Of a DNA stretch of 35,066 nt, positions 1-7,040 are shown in pieces. The notes beneath the pieces are model-generated. The model saw nothing but the letters and a program-made list of their open reading frames with translations. It searched no databases and was not told where the DNA came from. The DNA is from Deinococcus hopiensis KR-140 (GTDB lineage: Bacteria > Deinococcota > Deinococci > Deinococcales > Deinococcaceae). The stretch lies in assembly GCA_943327755.2 (NCBI GenBank), contig CALPYF020000042.1, forward strand, positions 1-35,066, read 5' to 3'. Made by a program: the position numbers and the translations under genes. The stretch's first letter is position 1. Every line of letters begins with the position of its first letter.

Positions 1-225
1 CCCGGGTACTTCGGCGCGCTGCTGATCCTGGGCGGCGTCGTCGGGCAGTCCAGCATCCTGAACACCTTCAGCCACTTCCACACGCCGCTGCTGATCAGCG
101 CCCAGCGCTGCTTCCTGGGCCTGGGCGTGGGACTCATCGCCGGTCTGATCGCCGTGCAGGTCGTGCGCGCCGCCCTGCGGCTGTGGCACAGCTACGGCAA
201 GGCTCCCGCCGAGGTGCAGGCGTGA
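1..225 (+). CDS. DUF5693-like integral membrane protein, C-terminal end (partial)
   Basis: Only the last 74 codons are in the window; the reading frame is open from base 1 to the TGA at 223-225. The visible part has two hydrophobic stretches (starting YFGALLILGGVVG and FLGLGVGLIAGLIAVQVV) joined by a short loop and ends in a basic/polar tail, so it is a polytopic membrane protein. It overlaps csaB by 4 nt (GTGA), indicating translational coupling. A DUF5693 membrane protein directly upstream of csaB is a known Deinococcus-Thermus arrangement and is the basis of the name. The inferred role is in making or exporting the cell-wall polysaccharide that CsaB pyruvylates. The family name is inferred from context because the N-terminal part is missing. 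Confidence 0.6.
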   Translation, partial: PGYFGALLILGGVVGQSSILNTFSHFHTPLLISAQRCFLGLGVGLIAGLIAVQVVRAALRLWHSYGKAPAEVQA

Positions 226-1193
226 AGGTCACCGTCAGCGGCTACTACGGCTTCGGCAACACCGGCGACGAGGCGATCGCGCTGGCCATCACCCGCGAAC
301 TGCGCAAGTACGGCGCCCAGCCCCTGCTGCTGTCGAACACCCCCGAGGAGACCGCCCGCACCTATGCCTGCGACAGCGAGGCCCGCATGCAGCCCACCGC
401 GCTGATCGGGGCGCTGCTGCGCTCGCAGGTCGTGCTGTCCGGCGGGGGCGGCCTGCTTCAGGACCGGACCAGCGCCCGCAACCTCACGTACTACCTGGGC
501 GTCATCCGGCTGGCGAAACTGCTGCGCCGCCGCGTGGTCGTGTTCAACCAGAGCATCGGCCCCCTGACCCCCGAGGGTGGCCGCCGCGTCGCCCGCGCCC
601 TGCGGGGCGTGCCGGTCATCGTGCGCGACCGCGGCAGCCTCGACACGCTGGAAGCCCTGGGGATCCGCGCCGAACTGGGCGGCGACCCCGCCCTGCTGCT
701 GGCCCCCACGCCCGGCCTGACCCGCGACCCCCGCCGCGTGATCGTCGCGCCGCGCGGCGACGTGACCGACGCCACCGAGTCCCTGAAAGACGTCGTGCGC
801 CGCCTGCGCGCCGAGGAACGCCACGTCACCGCCCTGAGCTTCATGCCTGACCACGACGATCAGGCGGCCCACAGCCTCGGTGCGGACGAGGTCCTCAGCA
901 CCCGTGACCCGCAGGTGGCGCTCGACGCCATCGCGCAGAGCGGCTACGTGATCGGCGTGCGCCTGCACGCCGTGATCCTGGCGGCCGCCAGCGAGACGCC
1001 CTTCAGTGGCGTCGCGTACGACCCCAAGGTGCAGGGCTTCTGTGACGACGCGGGCGCCCCCGCCCACCCCACCCGCCTGAACGCCGCGCAGCTGACCGAC
1101 GAGGTCCTGAGCCGCCGCCTGCCCGACTGGACGGCCATTGAGGACATGCGCCTGCGTGCCGCGCAGAGCTTCAGCCGCGCCCTGAACCGCTGA
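222..1193 (+). CDS. csaB: Polysaccharide pyruvyl transferase CsaB
   Basis: 323-aa CsaB-type polysaccharide pyruvyl transferase. The family adds a ketal pyruvate to the peptidoglycan-linked secondary cell-wall polysaccharide, creating the ligand for SLH domains of S-layer proteins. The N-terminus has the family motif YYGFGNTGDEA (residues 8-18), followed by LSGGGGLLQD (72-81), a glycine-rich loop of the GT-B-like fold, and GVRLHA (245-250) with the conserved His249. Length is normal. I chose the GTG at 222 over an in-frame GTG at 183 because 222 gives a 4-nt GTGA overlap with the upstream membrane gene and puts the motif close to the N-terminus as in homologues; the 13 extra residues from 183 are basic and non-conserved. 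A strong hairpin follows the stop. Confidence 0.9.
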   Translation: MKVTVSGYYGFGNTGDEAIALAITRELRKYGAQPLLLSNTPEETARTYACDSEARMQPTALIGALLRSQVVLSGGGGLLQDRTSARNLTYYLGVIRLAKLLRRRVVVFNQSIGPLTPEGGRRVARALRGVPVIVRDRGSLDTLEALGIRAELGGDPALLLAPTPGLTRDPRRVIVAPRGDVTDATESLKDVVRRLRAEERHVTALSFMPDHDDQAAHSLGADEVLSTRDPQVALDAIAQSGYVIGVRLHAVILAAASETPFSGVAYDPKVQGFCDDAGAPAHPTRLNAAQLTDEVLSRRLPDWTAIEDMRLRAAQSFSRALNR

Positions 1194-1209
1194 CCCTCCC
1201 CAATGCGAA

Positions 1210-1238
1210 GGGCCCCCGGAGAGCAACGCCGGGGGCCC
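1210..1238. terminator. Bidirectional terminator between csaB and the thioesterase gene
   Basis: Perfect 10-bp inverted repeat: GGGCCCCCGG at 1210-1219 and CCGGGGGCCC at 1229-1238, with a 9-nt loop. It lies between the convergent stops of csaB (1193) and the thioesterase gene (1252). No long T-tract follows (only TT), as is common in GC-rich genomes. Confidence 0.75.
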
Positions 1239-1251
1239 TTCCCGTGCGCGG

Positions 1252-1716
1252 TCAGGCGCCGGTGGCGATCACGTTGCAGGTGCAGCGCGCCATGCTCGTC
1301 ACGCGGCCCCGCTCGTCACGGATCTCGATGCTCCAGACGAGCACCGTCCGGCCCCGGTACGCCAGCGTCCCCTCGCCCGTCACCCAGCCGTCCGTCACGC
1401 CGCGCACGTGCGTGCCGCTCAGGTCCACGCCCACCGCCACCTGCCGCGCCGGATCCAGGTTCATCCACGAGCCCACGCTGGCCAGTTCCTCCGCCAGCGC
1501 CAGGTTCGCCCCGCCGTGCAGCCGCCCCGCGGGCTGCCGGTTGCCGTCCACCGGCATGCGCGCTGCGACCCGGTCGCGGGACACGGCCGTGAACTCGATC
1601 CCCAGCCGCGCGCCCAGCGTGCCGGACAGGGCGTTCATGCGCCCCGCCAGTTCCTCCGGGCTCAGGGTGTCCAGTTCGTGCGCGGTCGGGAACTTCAGAT
1701 CCGGGTGCAGCGTCAT
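1252..1716 (-). CDS. PaaI-family hotdog-fold thioesterase
   Basis: 154-aa single hotdog domain of the PaaI/YbgC-like acyl-CoA thioesterase group, which hydrolyses aryl- or acyl-CoA esters in the cytoplasm. The signature region RLHGGANLALAEELAS (65-80) matches the family motif G-x-x-H-G-G-x(n)-A-E-x-x-A-S: His67 and Glu76 are the expected active-site residues, and G64-H67-G68-G69 forms the turn before the central helix. C-terminal strands (VGVDLSGTHVRGV, GTLAYRGRTVLVWSIEI) are typical of the fold. The ATG at 1716 has TAGCAT 6 nt upstream, so the mRNA is probably leaderless. The substrate cannot be told from sequence; there is no paa or menaquinone cluster nearby. Confidence 0.82.
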   Translation of the reverse strand: MTLHPDLKFPTAHELDTLSPEELAGRMNALSGTLGARLGIEFTAVSRDRVAARMPVDGNRQPAGRLHGGANLALAEELASVGSWMNLDPARQVAVGVDLSGTHVRGVTDGWVTGEGTLAYRGRTVLVWSIEIRDERGRVTSMARCTCNVIATGA

Positions 1717-1786
1717 GCCCGCATGCTAGCGCCCCCGCCACCGGCGGGCACCCGCCCGGCCACGCCCCGAACCTCCTGGGTGCAGG

Positions 1787-2197
1787 TCAGGACAGCGCGC
1801 AGTGGTACGTCACGTTCTCCCAGCTGAACTTCAACCCGAACAGCTTCCAGGTGCCCAGCAGCGCCGCGAACGTCACGCGGCCCACCGGCTGCCCCTGCGT
1901 CACGTACCGCTGGTAGTGCGGCGCGATCTGCGGCAGCGTCCGCCCGGTCTCCAGCACCGCCGCGCCCGCCTCGTTCGTGGCGAGCTGCGTGACCTGCCAC
2001 CGCAGCGGCCCCGCCTCCTCCAGCGTCAGCGCCGCCGCGAGTTCCGGCCGGTCCGGCGCGAGACACGCCACGCGCTGCACCGTCACCGGCCGCCCGTCGG
2101 GGGCGCGCACCTGCTCCACGTGCGTCAGGGCCGGAAAGTCTCCGGCCACCGCCAGCGATCCCAGCCCGACCAGCGCCCACACCCGCAGGTGACCCAT
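1787..2197 (-). CDS. Small exported protein of unknown function
   Basis: 136 aa, no family recognised. The first 19 residues (MGHLRVWALVGLGSLAVAG) look like a cleavable signal peptide, so the protein is probably secreted or periplasmic. The mature part is mixed alpha/beta with two Cys (in RVACLAP and at the C-terminus, TYHCALS) that could form a disulfide. The C-terminus is rich in aromatic residues (WKLFGLKFSWENVTYHC). TAGGCT lies 5 nt before the ATG, fitting a leaderless transcript. Codon usage matches the surroundings. It is probably Deinococcus-restricted. Confidence 0.6.
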   Translation of the reverse strand: MGHLRVWALVGLGSLAVAGDFPALTHVEQVRAPDGRPVTVQRVACLAPDRPELAAALTLEEAGPLRWQVTQLATNEAGAAVLETGRTLPQIAPHYQRYVTQGQPVGRVTFAALLGTWKLFGLKFSWENVTYHCALS

Positions 2198-2237
2198 GCC
2201 CCAGCCTACGCCCGGCCGCGCGCGCCCCGCAACGAGC

Positions 2238-2266
2238 CGGCGGGAACCGTTGCCCGGTCCCCGCCG
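2238..2266 (-). terminator. Possible terminator after the lamin-tail lipoprotein gene
   Basis: Inverted repeat CGGCGGG (2238-2244) / CCCGCCG (2260-2266), with a second inner pairing ACCG (2246-2249) / CGGT (2255-2258), just after the lipoprotein stop at 2283. There is no T-tract. Confidence 0.35.
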
Positions 2267-2282
2267 ACGCCGCTGCCCGGAT

Positions 2283-5195
2283 TTACGGGGCGACGGTCAT
2301 GCTGCCCAGCTGGGTGGACTCGAAGGTCAGCCCCCCCCCGGAGCCCGCCCCGTTCACGTCACAGTAGGTCCACCTCACTCCACCGTCCTGACTGAAGCGG
2401 AAGGTGTAGGCGTAGGTGGCGCTGGCCGTGACCACCGGGGCCGTGAACGTGCCCACGAACTCGTCGTTGTTCCCGACCTGGACGTTGTACGTCGCGGGGA
2501 AGAACCGCCAGGCGTTGCTGCTGAGCGGCGAGCTGGCGCTGGGCCCGTACCCGACCTCGGCCAGCAGGTTCGCCGGGGCTCCGGCCGCCTCGGTCAGGCC
2601 CGCCTCGTACACCTGACCGTAGAGGTTGGGGGTCCGCTGGCCCTGAGTGACCGAGAAGGTGGCCGGGAACTGCAGGGTGCAGAAGTCCGCCTCGGCGGCG
2701 CTGTTCGTCTCGTTCTCGGCGGCCGTGTAGGTGAACGCCTGCGCGAGCACCGCGTCGGGCGCCGCCACGCTGGCCGGGTTCTGCAGGCGGACATTCACCG
2801 GCCCAGTGGCGCCGCCCACGTTGGCGGGCACCGTGCAGGTGGCTGCCGTGGCTGACAGCACCGTGCAGGCGCTCGAGGCCGCGCTGCCGGCCGTCAGGCG
2901 CAGGCCCGGAGAGAAGTCTGTCCCGGTGACCGTGATGTTGGCGGCCCCCAGGGTCGCCGGACCGTCGTCCGGGCTGAGGGTACCGGCCGTGAAGTTCACC
3001 GCGTCGTTGGCGTCGCCGGGGGTGGGGCTCGGATCGGCGTAGAAATCTATGCGGTTGTTGTTGGTGTCGGCCCCCAGGGCGGCCCGGGCCAGCGTGGCGG
3101 CTGTCGTGGTAGGAGGAATAGGCGTGAGGGCTGTGGCCGATTCGTACAGCGCCAGGCCGTTGAAGGCCGCGTTGGTGGCCAGGGGGTTACCGGTCGGGTC
3201 ATGGCTGACCGTATCCAGCAGGCTGCCGCCAGCGCTGACGAGCTGAATGGCGTCCCCGCCGCCGTTTTCCATGTCCATGTCCCGGGCGAGGACATCCACG
3301 CCTGCCACGTACCCCGGGACGCTGGTGGCGCCCGCCGTAGTGGCGTCCGCGATCAGCAGGATGCCGTCCGCCGGGAAGCGCGTGCCGGCTGGGATGACGA
3401 ACGTGCCGTCCGTCTCGCCAGGGGCGAGGTCGTTGTCCACGTTGAGTGTCCCGGCGGTCGTTCCCATGCCCTCCACGTCGTTTACCCGCGCGCCGCCGAT
3501 CAGGGCGCCGCCCGGGCCGACCAGTTCCACGAAGGTCTTGCCGTCGTCCGCGGCGGGCGCGTCGATCAGCACCTCGTTGATCGCGGCCACCTGACAGCTG
3601 CTGTTCGCACTGCCGGCCGTGTTCGTGACGCGGTTGCCCCGCCCGCTGGACAGGTAGAGGCTGCCACACCAGTTGGTCGGGGTGTTGTTGGCGGCGGCTG
3701 TGCCTGCTGCGCTGTCCAGTTGTGTGGACACGCCAGCGAAGCCCACCATGGACGAGGCGGTCAGCGGCGTATTCGGATTCGTCACGAACGTCCGGAAGTC
3801 CACGCGGTCTTCCAGGGTGGCGGCGCCGCCCACGCGCGTCATCAGGGCCAGCAGGTCCCCGCTATCGCTCAGCGTGAATGGCGTGCCGGGCGCGCCGTAC
3901 ACGAAGTTCACCCCGGCGGGCAGCGCGCCCCCGGCCGGATTGGCCACGCCGTACGCGCTGGCCCCGGCCGCCAGCAGCGCAGGCGTGCCGCTGCGGCCGT
4001 CCAGATCGGTCGGGGCCCGCAGCCGCGCGAGCTGACCCGCCGCGTTCCGCAGCCAGAAGTTCCGCAGGTCAATGGCCGCGCCGCTGACGTTGCGGACCTC
4101 GACGAACTCGCTGCCCAGCGCCTGGAATTCACTGATGATCACGCGGCCCGTCTCGGCGGCCGCGAGGACGCCCGCCGTGGTCGGGCAGTCGCCGCCCAGG
4201 GCCAGGGCCCCGTCGCTGCCGGCCGGGACCGCGATCCGGGGCGCGCAGACGGGCGTGGCCGCGCCGTCGTAGCTGCTGTCCCCCAGCACGCGCACCTCGC
4301 TGGCTCCCACATCGGCCGCGCGGGCCCGCACCAGGCTGTCGTCGCCCTGTTCCTGCACGCCCTGCGAGACCCGCGTGACGGCCTCGTCGGCCAGCACGAA
4401 GGTCATGGTGAAGCGGTACGGATTGCTCGCCACGTTGGTGTTCGGGACGCGCACGGCGATCGTGACCCGGCCGGTGTCGCAGCCGGGCGCGCCGCACCCC
4501 GCCGCCTCCAGGCGCCGCCGGTTCCCGCTGGTGTTCAGGTTGCGGGCGCTGTACCCGTACTGCAGCACCTGATCCTCTGCGGCGATGACGTTCGCGCTGC
4601 GCGCGGCCGTTTCCAGCGCCGACGCCTCGGCGGCCGTGAAGACCTGGAAGTCCGCCTGGGTCGGCACGACGGCGGAGGTGCCGCTCAGGGCGTCGAAGGC
4701 CGTGCCGTGCATGGGCAGCACGCTGCGCGCCACGCTGGCGTCCGCGAGGGACTGGCCCGCCGCGTTCGTGATGTTCTTCAGGGCGGTGCCCCCGACGTTG
4801 GTCGACGCGCGGGTGTACGCGTAGAGGGTCAGGTTCTCCAGCGCCTGCGCGCTCACGTTGCGGACCGTGAACGTGGCGTTCATGTAGCGGAAGCCGGTCG
4901 TGTCGTCGTAATCGGTGAAGGCGGCCGGCCGCTCGAAGGTGACGTCGCCGTCCAGGCGGAGGTCCTGGGGGCGCAGCCCGGCGGCCCGCACGGTCGCCTG
5001 CGCCGACGGGTGCGCGCCGAGTTCGAAGGTGAGTTCCACCGCGCCGCGCACGCCGGGCGCGCTGGGCGGCGGGGTGACGGCGGGAGTGGCCGGCGCGGGA
5101 CGGCCCGAGCAGCCGGCCAGCAGCGCTGGCAGCAGCAGCGCCGTCAGTCGCAGTGGCGTCCGCGACCGGGGGAAAGTGGGGTGAACGGTCATCAT
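2283..5195 (-). CDS. Lamin-tail-domain / TIG-domain lipoprotein
   Basis: 970-aa surface lipoprotein. The signal peptide ends in the lipobox LLAGC (25-29, lipidated Cys29), followed by a Pro/Ala-rich linker. Residues about 50-320 form a beta-rich N-terminal region with two Cys in AAGCGAPGCD. Two lamin-tail-like (LTD) domains follow: about 351-515 (starts RVIISEFQALGSEFVEVRN) and about 535-735 (starts VAAINEVLID). An IPT/TIG Ig-like domain spans about 738-824, and a C-terminal beta domain about 837-950 carries Cys839 and Cys945 in motifs (GQVYEAGLTEA, WRFFPATYNVQVGN, RWTYCDVNG) that I recall from LTD proteins of myxobacteria. LTDs in bacteria occur on secreted proteins, often with nucleases or adhesins; no catalytic domain is visible here. 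Tandem ATGs at 5195 and 5192 follow AGGAG; the second has the better spacing (8 nt). The gene lies 28 bp downstream of the lasso-leader peptide gene and is probably co-transcribed with it. Confidence 0.82.
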   Translation of the reverse strand: MMTVHPTFPRSRTPLRLTALLLPALLAGCSGRPAPATPAVTPPPSAPGVRGAVELTFELGAHPSAQATVRAAGLRPQDLRLDGDVTFERPAAFTDYDDTTGFRYMNATFTVRNVSAQALENLTLYAYTRASTNVGGTALKNITNAAGQSLADASVARSVLPMHGTAFDALSGTSAVVPTQADFQVFTAAEASALETAARSANVIAAEDQVLQYGYSARNLNTSGNRRRLEAAGCGAPGCDTGRVTIAVRVPNTNVASNPYRFTMTFVLADEAVTRVSQGVQEQGDDSLVRARAADVGASEVRVLGDSSYDGAATPVCAPRIAVPAGSDGALALGGDCPTTAGVLAAAETGRVIISEFQALGSEFVEVRNVSGAAIDLRNFWLRNAAGQLARLRAPTDLDGRSGTPALLAAGASAYGVANPAGGALPAGVNFVYGAPGTPFTLSDSGDLLALMTRVGGAATLEDRVDFRTFVTNPNTPLTASSMVGFAGVSTQLDSAAGTAAANNTPTNWCGSLYLSSGRGNRVTNTAGSANSSCQVAAINEVLIDAPAADDGKTFVELVGPGGALIGGARVNDVEGMGTTAGTLNVDNDLAPGETDGTFVIPAGTRFPADGILLIADATTAGATSVPGYVAGVDVLARDMDMENGGGDAIQLVSAGGSLLDTVSHDPTGNPLATNAAFNGLALYESATALTPIPPTTTAATLARAALGADTNNNRIDFYADPSPTPGDANDAVNFTAGTLSPDDGPATLGAANITVTGTDFSPGLRLTAGSAASSACTVLSATAATCTVPANVGGATGPVNVRLQNPASVAAPDAVLAQAFTYTAAENETNSAAEADFCTLQFPATFSVTQGQRTPNLYGQVYEAGLTEAAGAPANLLAEVGYGPSASSPLSSNAWRFFPATYNVQVGNNDEFVGTFTAPVVTASATYAYTFRFSQDGGVRWTYCDVNGAGSGGGLTFESTQLGSMTVAP

Positions 5196-5223
5196 GGCGT
5201 CTCCTGGGAGGGAAGTAGGGCGC

Positions 5224-5394
5224 TCAGCGGGAGCGGCTGCCCGGCTGGGCGCTCGGATCGAACGGCCAGCGGTTGCCGATGGGCAGGCTGACCGCCAGGG
5301 TCACGGCCTCCCAGCGGCCCAGGTCCGTGACCTGCGGCGCGCGGTAGGGGCGGGGGGTGGGGTGAGGGGTGGGGGGCAGCACAGTCTGGGTCAT
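5224..5394 (-). CDS. Small peptide with lasso-RiPP-type leader motif
   Basis: 56-codon ORF, ATG at 5394, preceded by a good Shine-Dalgarno (AAGGAG, 4 nt before ATG); TGA at 5224-5226. After a Pro/Thr-rich start, residues 17-32 read YRAPQVTDLGRWEAVT, fitting the lasso-peptide leader consensus Y-x2-P-x-(L/V)-x3-G-x5-T at every fixed position (Tyr17, Pro20, Val22, Gly26, Thr32). That motif is what the RRE/B1 protein binds. The remainder (LAVSLPIGNRWPFDPSAQPG and a basic SRSR tail) would be the core. A Thr-x cleavage would leave a core beginning Ala34 with no Asp/Glu at core positions 7-9, so a classical macrolactam ring is not possible. No lasso cyclase, B1/B2 or exporter is in the window. It lies in one unit with the LTD lipoprotein. 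Confidence 0.68.
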   Translation of the reverse strand: MTQTVLPPTPHPTPRPYRAPQVTDLGRWEAVTLAVSLPIGNRWPFDPSAQPGSRSR

Positions 5395-5435
5395 GACGCT
5401 CCTTGTCTCTGGCAGGAAGTCCCGGGGAACTCCAG

Positions 5436-5470
5436 CTCTTCATGAAATTTAAGAGAACTCTCATGTAACG
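5436..5470 (-). promoter_or_regulatory. AT-rich candidate promoter/operator for the peptide-lipoprotein unit
   Basis: A conspicuously AT-rich patch (CATGAAATTTAAGAGAACTC, 5441-5460) in a GC-rich background, 40-80 nt upstream of the peptide ATG. It contains the inverted repeats CTCTT (5436-5440) / AAGAG (5451-5455) and, on the minus strand, GAGAGTTCTC. I could not assign -35/-10 boxes with confidence. Unlike most genes here, this unit has a leader and a Shine-Dalgarno. Confidence 0.4.
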
Positions 5471-5579
5471 ACTGGTACTCACCACACGAGTTCGGCAGCC
5501 CCCCCGGCGGGGGACCCCGCACCACACCCGGGCTCCCGGGCCATAGCCCCCTGACCGGGGGCGCGCTACCCTGACCCGC

Positions 5580-6353
5580 ATGACCCCCCAGCGCCCCCGC
5601 GTGCTCGTCGCCAACGACGACGGCATCTTCAGCCCCGGCATCAAGGCCCTGGCGCAGGCCATGAGCACCTTCGCGGACGTGATCGTCAGCGCCCCTGACG
5701 TGGAACAGAGCGCCGTCGGGCACGGCATCACCATCCGCCGCCCGCTGCGCTTCAAGCACACCGCCAGCGCCGGCTTCGGCGACATCCCCGCCTACCGCGT
5801 GGACGGCACGCCCGCCGACTGCGTCGTGCTGGGCCTCCACCTGACCGGGAAACCCGACCTGGTCGTCAGCGGCATCAACCTCGGCCCGAACCTCGGCGAC
5901 GACCTGACGCACAGCGGCACCGTCGCCGCCGCCATCGAGGGCATGAGTTTCGGCGTGCCCGCCATCGCGTTCAGTCAGCGCGCCACGCCCGCCGGGGAGT
6001 ACGACTTCGCGCCCGGCGCCGCGTACGCCGCCCGCCTCGCCCAGACCGTCCTGGCCCGCGGCCTGCCCCCCCGCACGCTGCTGAACGTCAACTTCCCCGC
6101 CCACACCCCCACGGGCGTGCGCGTCACCCGCGTCGGCGAGCACCGCTGGGAGGACCGCCTGATCACCCGCCACGACCCCGAAGGCCGCGAGTACCACTGG
6201 GTGTCCGGCACGAGCACCGCCCCCGACGCGCACGACCCCGCCACCGACTACGGCGCCGTGGAGGCCGGCCTGATCAGTGTCACCCCCGTCCGCATCGACC
6301 TGACCGCCCGCGACCTGATGACCAACCTGGAATCCGCGCTGCCCGGGCTGTAA
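5580..6353 (+). CDS. surE: 5'/3'-nucleotidase SurE
   Basis: 257-aa SurE survival protein, a metal-dependent nucleoside monophosphate phosphatase (5'- and 3'-nucleotidase), cytoplasmic. The N-terminal metal site VLVANDDGIFSPGI has the diagnostic Asn-Asp-Asp (residues 11-13), followed by SAPDVEQSAVGHGIT (Ser-rich loop), YRVDGTPADCV, and the family motif VSGINLGPNLGDDLTHSGTV, which holds the conserved Asn and the SGTV loop. Length is normal. TACCCT at 5567-5572 lies 7 nt before the ATG with no Shine-Dalgarno, so leaderless translation is likely. Its stop codon directly abuts the stop of the convergent SRPBCC gene. Confidence 0.95.
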   Translation: MTPQRPRVLVANDDGIFSPGIKALAQAMSTFADVIVSAPDVEQSAVGHGITIRRPLRFKHTASAGFGDIPAYRVDGTPADCVVLGLHLTGKPDLVVSGINLGPNLGDDLTHSGTVAAAIEGMSFGVPAIAFSQRATPAGEYDFAPGAAYAARLAQTVLARGLPPRTLLNVNFPAHTPTGVRVTRVGEHRWEDRLITRHDPEGREYHWVSGTSTAPDAHDPATDYGAVEAGLISVTPVRIDLTARDLMTNLESALPGL

Positions 6354-6806
6354 TCACGGCGCGGCCAGCACGCCCGGCAGGCGCGCGAACGTCGCCTCGT
6401 GCGCCGCGCGCGCCTGCTCCACCGCGAACCCCAGCGTCACCCGGGGCGCGGTCACGGTCGTCACCTCGGTCAACCGCGACCCGCCGCCCGGCCGGTCCGC
6501 CACCTGCCAGTGCACGGTCAGGCGCGTGCCCAGCGCCGCGCGCACCGCCGACCAGACCTCCCCGTTCCCGGCCGTCAGGCGCGCCGGATACCGCAGCGGC
6601 ACGCGCCACGGCCCCAGCGGCAGCGTGTCCGTGACCACCCAGTCCGTCCACGGGCGGCCCCGCGCGTCCACGCCCGAGCCCACCGGCTGCGCCGACACCA
6701 TCAGCGCGTGCAGCCCCACGTGCCGCCGCAGATCCAGCAGGAACGCCAGCACCTCCGCCCCCGGCACGGGCAGGTCCACACTCAGCTCGAACGAACGGGA
6801 CGGCAC
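6354..6806 (-). CDS. SRPBCC-fold protein (START/polyketide-cyclase-like)
   Basis: About 150 aa with the sequence pattern of SRPBCC (helix-grip) proteins: an N-terminal strand (FELSVDLPVPGAEVLAFLLD), the beta-rich middle (WTDWVVTDTLPLGPWRVPLRYPARL, quoted in part), and a long C-terminal helix (VTLGFAVEQARAAHEATFAR). The fold binds hydrophobic ligands; no specific ligand is evident. The reading frame stays open further upstream, but this overlaps the ABM-like gene. I chose the GTG at 6806, 5 nt after that gene's TAG, because the ATG-initiated version would add about 50 non-conserved residues; the choice is tentative. It is the last gene of a three-gene minus-strand unit with the LysM/M23 peptidase. 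Confidence 0.65.
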   Translation of the reverse strand: MPSRSFELSVDLPVPGAEVLAFLLDLRRHVGLHALMVSAQPVGSGVDARGRPWTDWVVTDTLPLGPWRVPLRYPARLTAGNGEVWSAVRAALGTRLTVHWQVADRPGGGSRLTEVTTVTAPRVTLGFAVEQARAAHEATFARLPGVLAAP

Positions 6807-6811
6807 GTCCG

Positions 6812-7039
6812 CTACCGGCTCGCCTGCACCTGGAACACCCAGGCGCGCACGCCGTCGGGCAGCGGCACGGGCGGCACCTCGTCCGCCCAGCGGCTCGCCA
6901 CCAGCGTCAACTCCAGCTGCGCGGGGGAGAGGAGCAGCTCCGCGCCCAGGAACCCCGGCCACCCCGGCAGGGCGTCCAGGAAGGCGTGCAGGGCCGCGCG
7001 GGCCTCCTCGCCCTTCCCCTCGGCGTAGTGCACCTGCAT
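6812..7039 (-). CDS. Small ABM-like (antibiotic biosynthesis monooxygenase fold) protein
   Basis: 75 aa. The central LHAFLDALPGWPGFLGAELL, followed by a strand (ELTLVASRWADE) and a final strand (RAWVFQVQA), resembles the half-barrel of the dimeric ABM/EthD-type ferredoxin-like fold, where the Pro-Gly-(W/F)-x-G segment is typical. Such proteins are monooxygenases or small ligand-binding dimers; no function is assigned. The ATG at 7039 lies 1 nt after the TGA of the LysM/M23 gene, so translation is probably coupled, and the SRPBCC gene follows within a few bases. Confidence 0.6.
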   Translation of the reverse strand: MQVHYAEGKGEEARAALHAFLDALPGWPGFLGAELLLSPAQLELTLVASRWADEVPPVPLPDGVRAWVFQVQASR

Positions 7040-7040
7040 G

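Noticed and set aside
3201..5291. Long plus-strand ORF (696 codons) opposite the LTD lipoprotein
   Set aside because: It is a shadow frame of a GC-rich gene: Arg/Gly/His/Val-rich, no domain, no start signal. The minus-strand gene has a lipobox and recognisable domains.
5224..5394. Complete lasso-peptide biosynthetic cluster
   Set aside because: No asparagine-synthetase-like cyclase, RRE protein, transglutaminase-like protease or exporter is encoded in the window.
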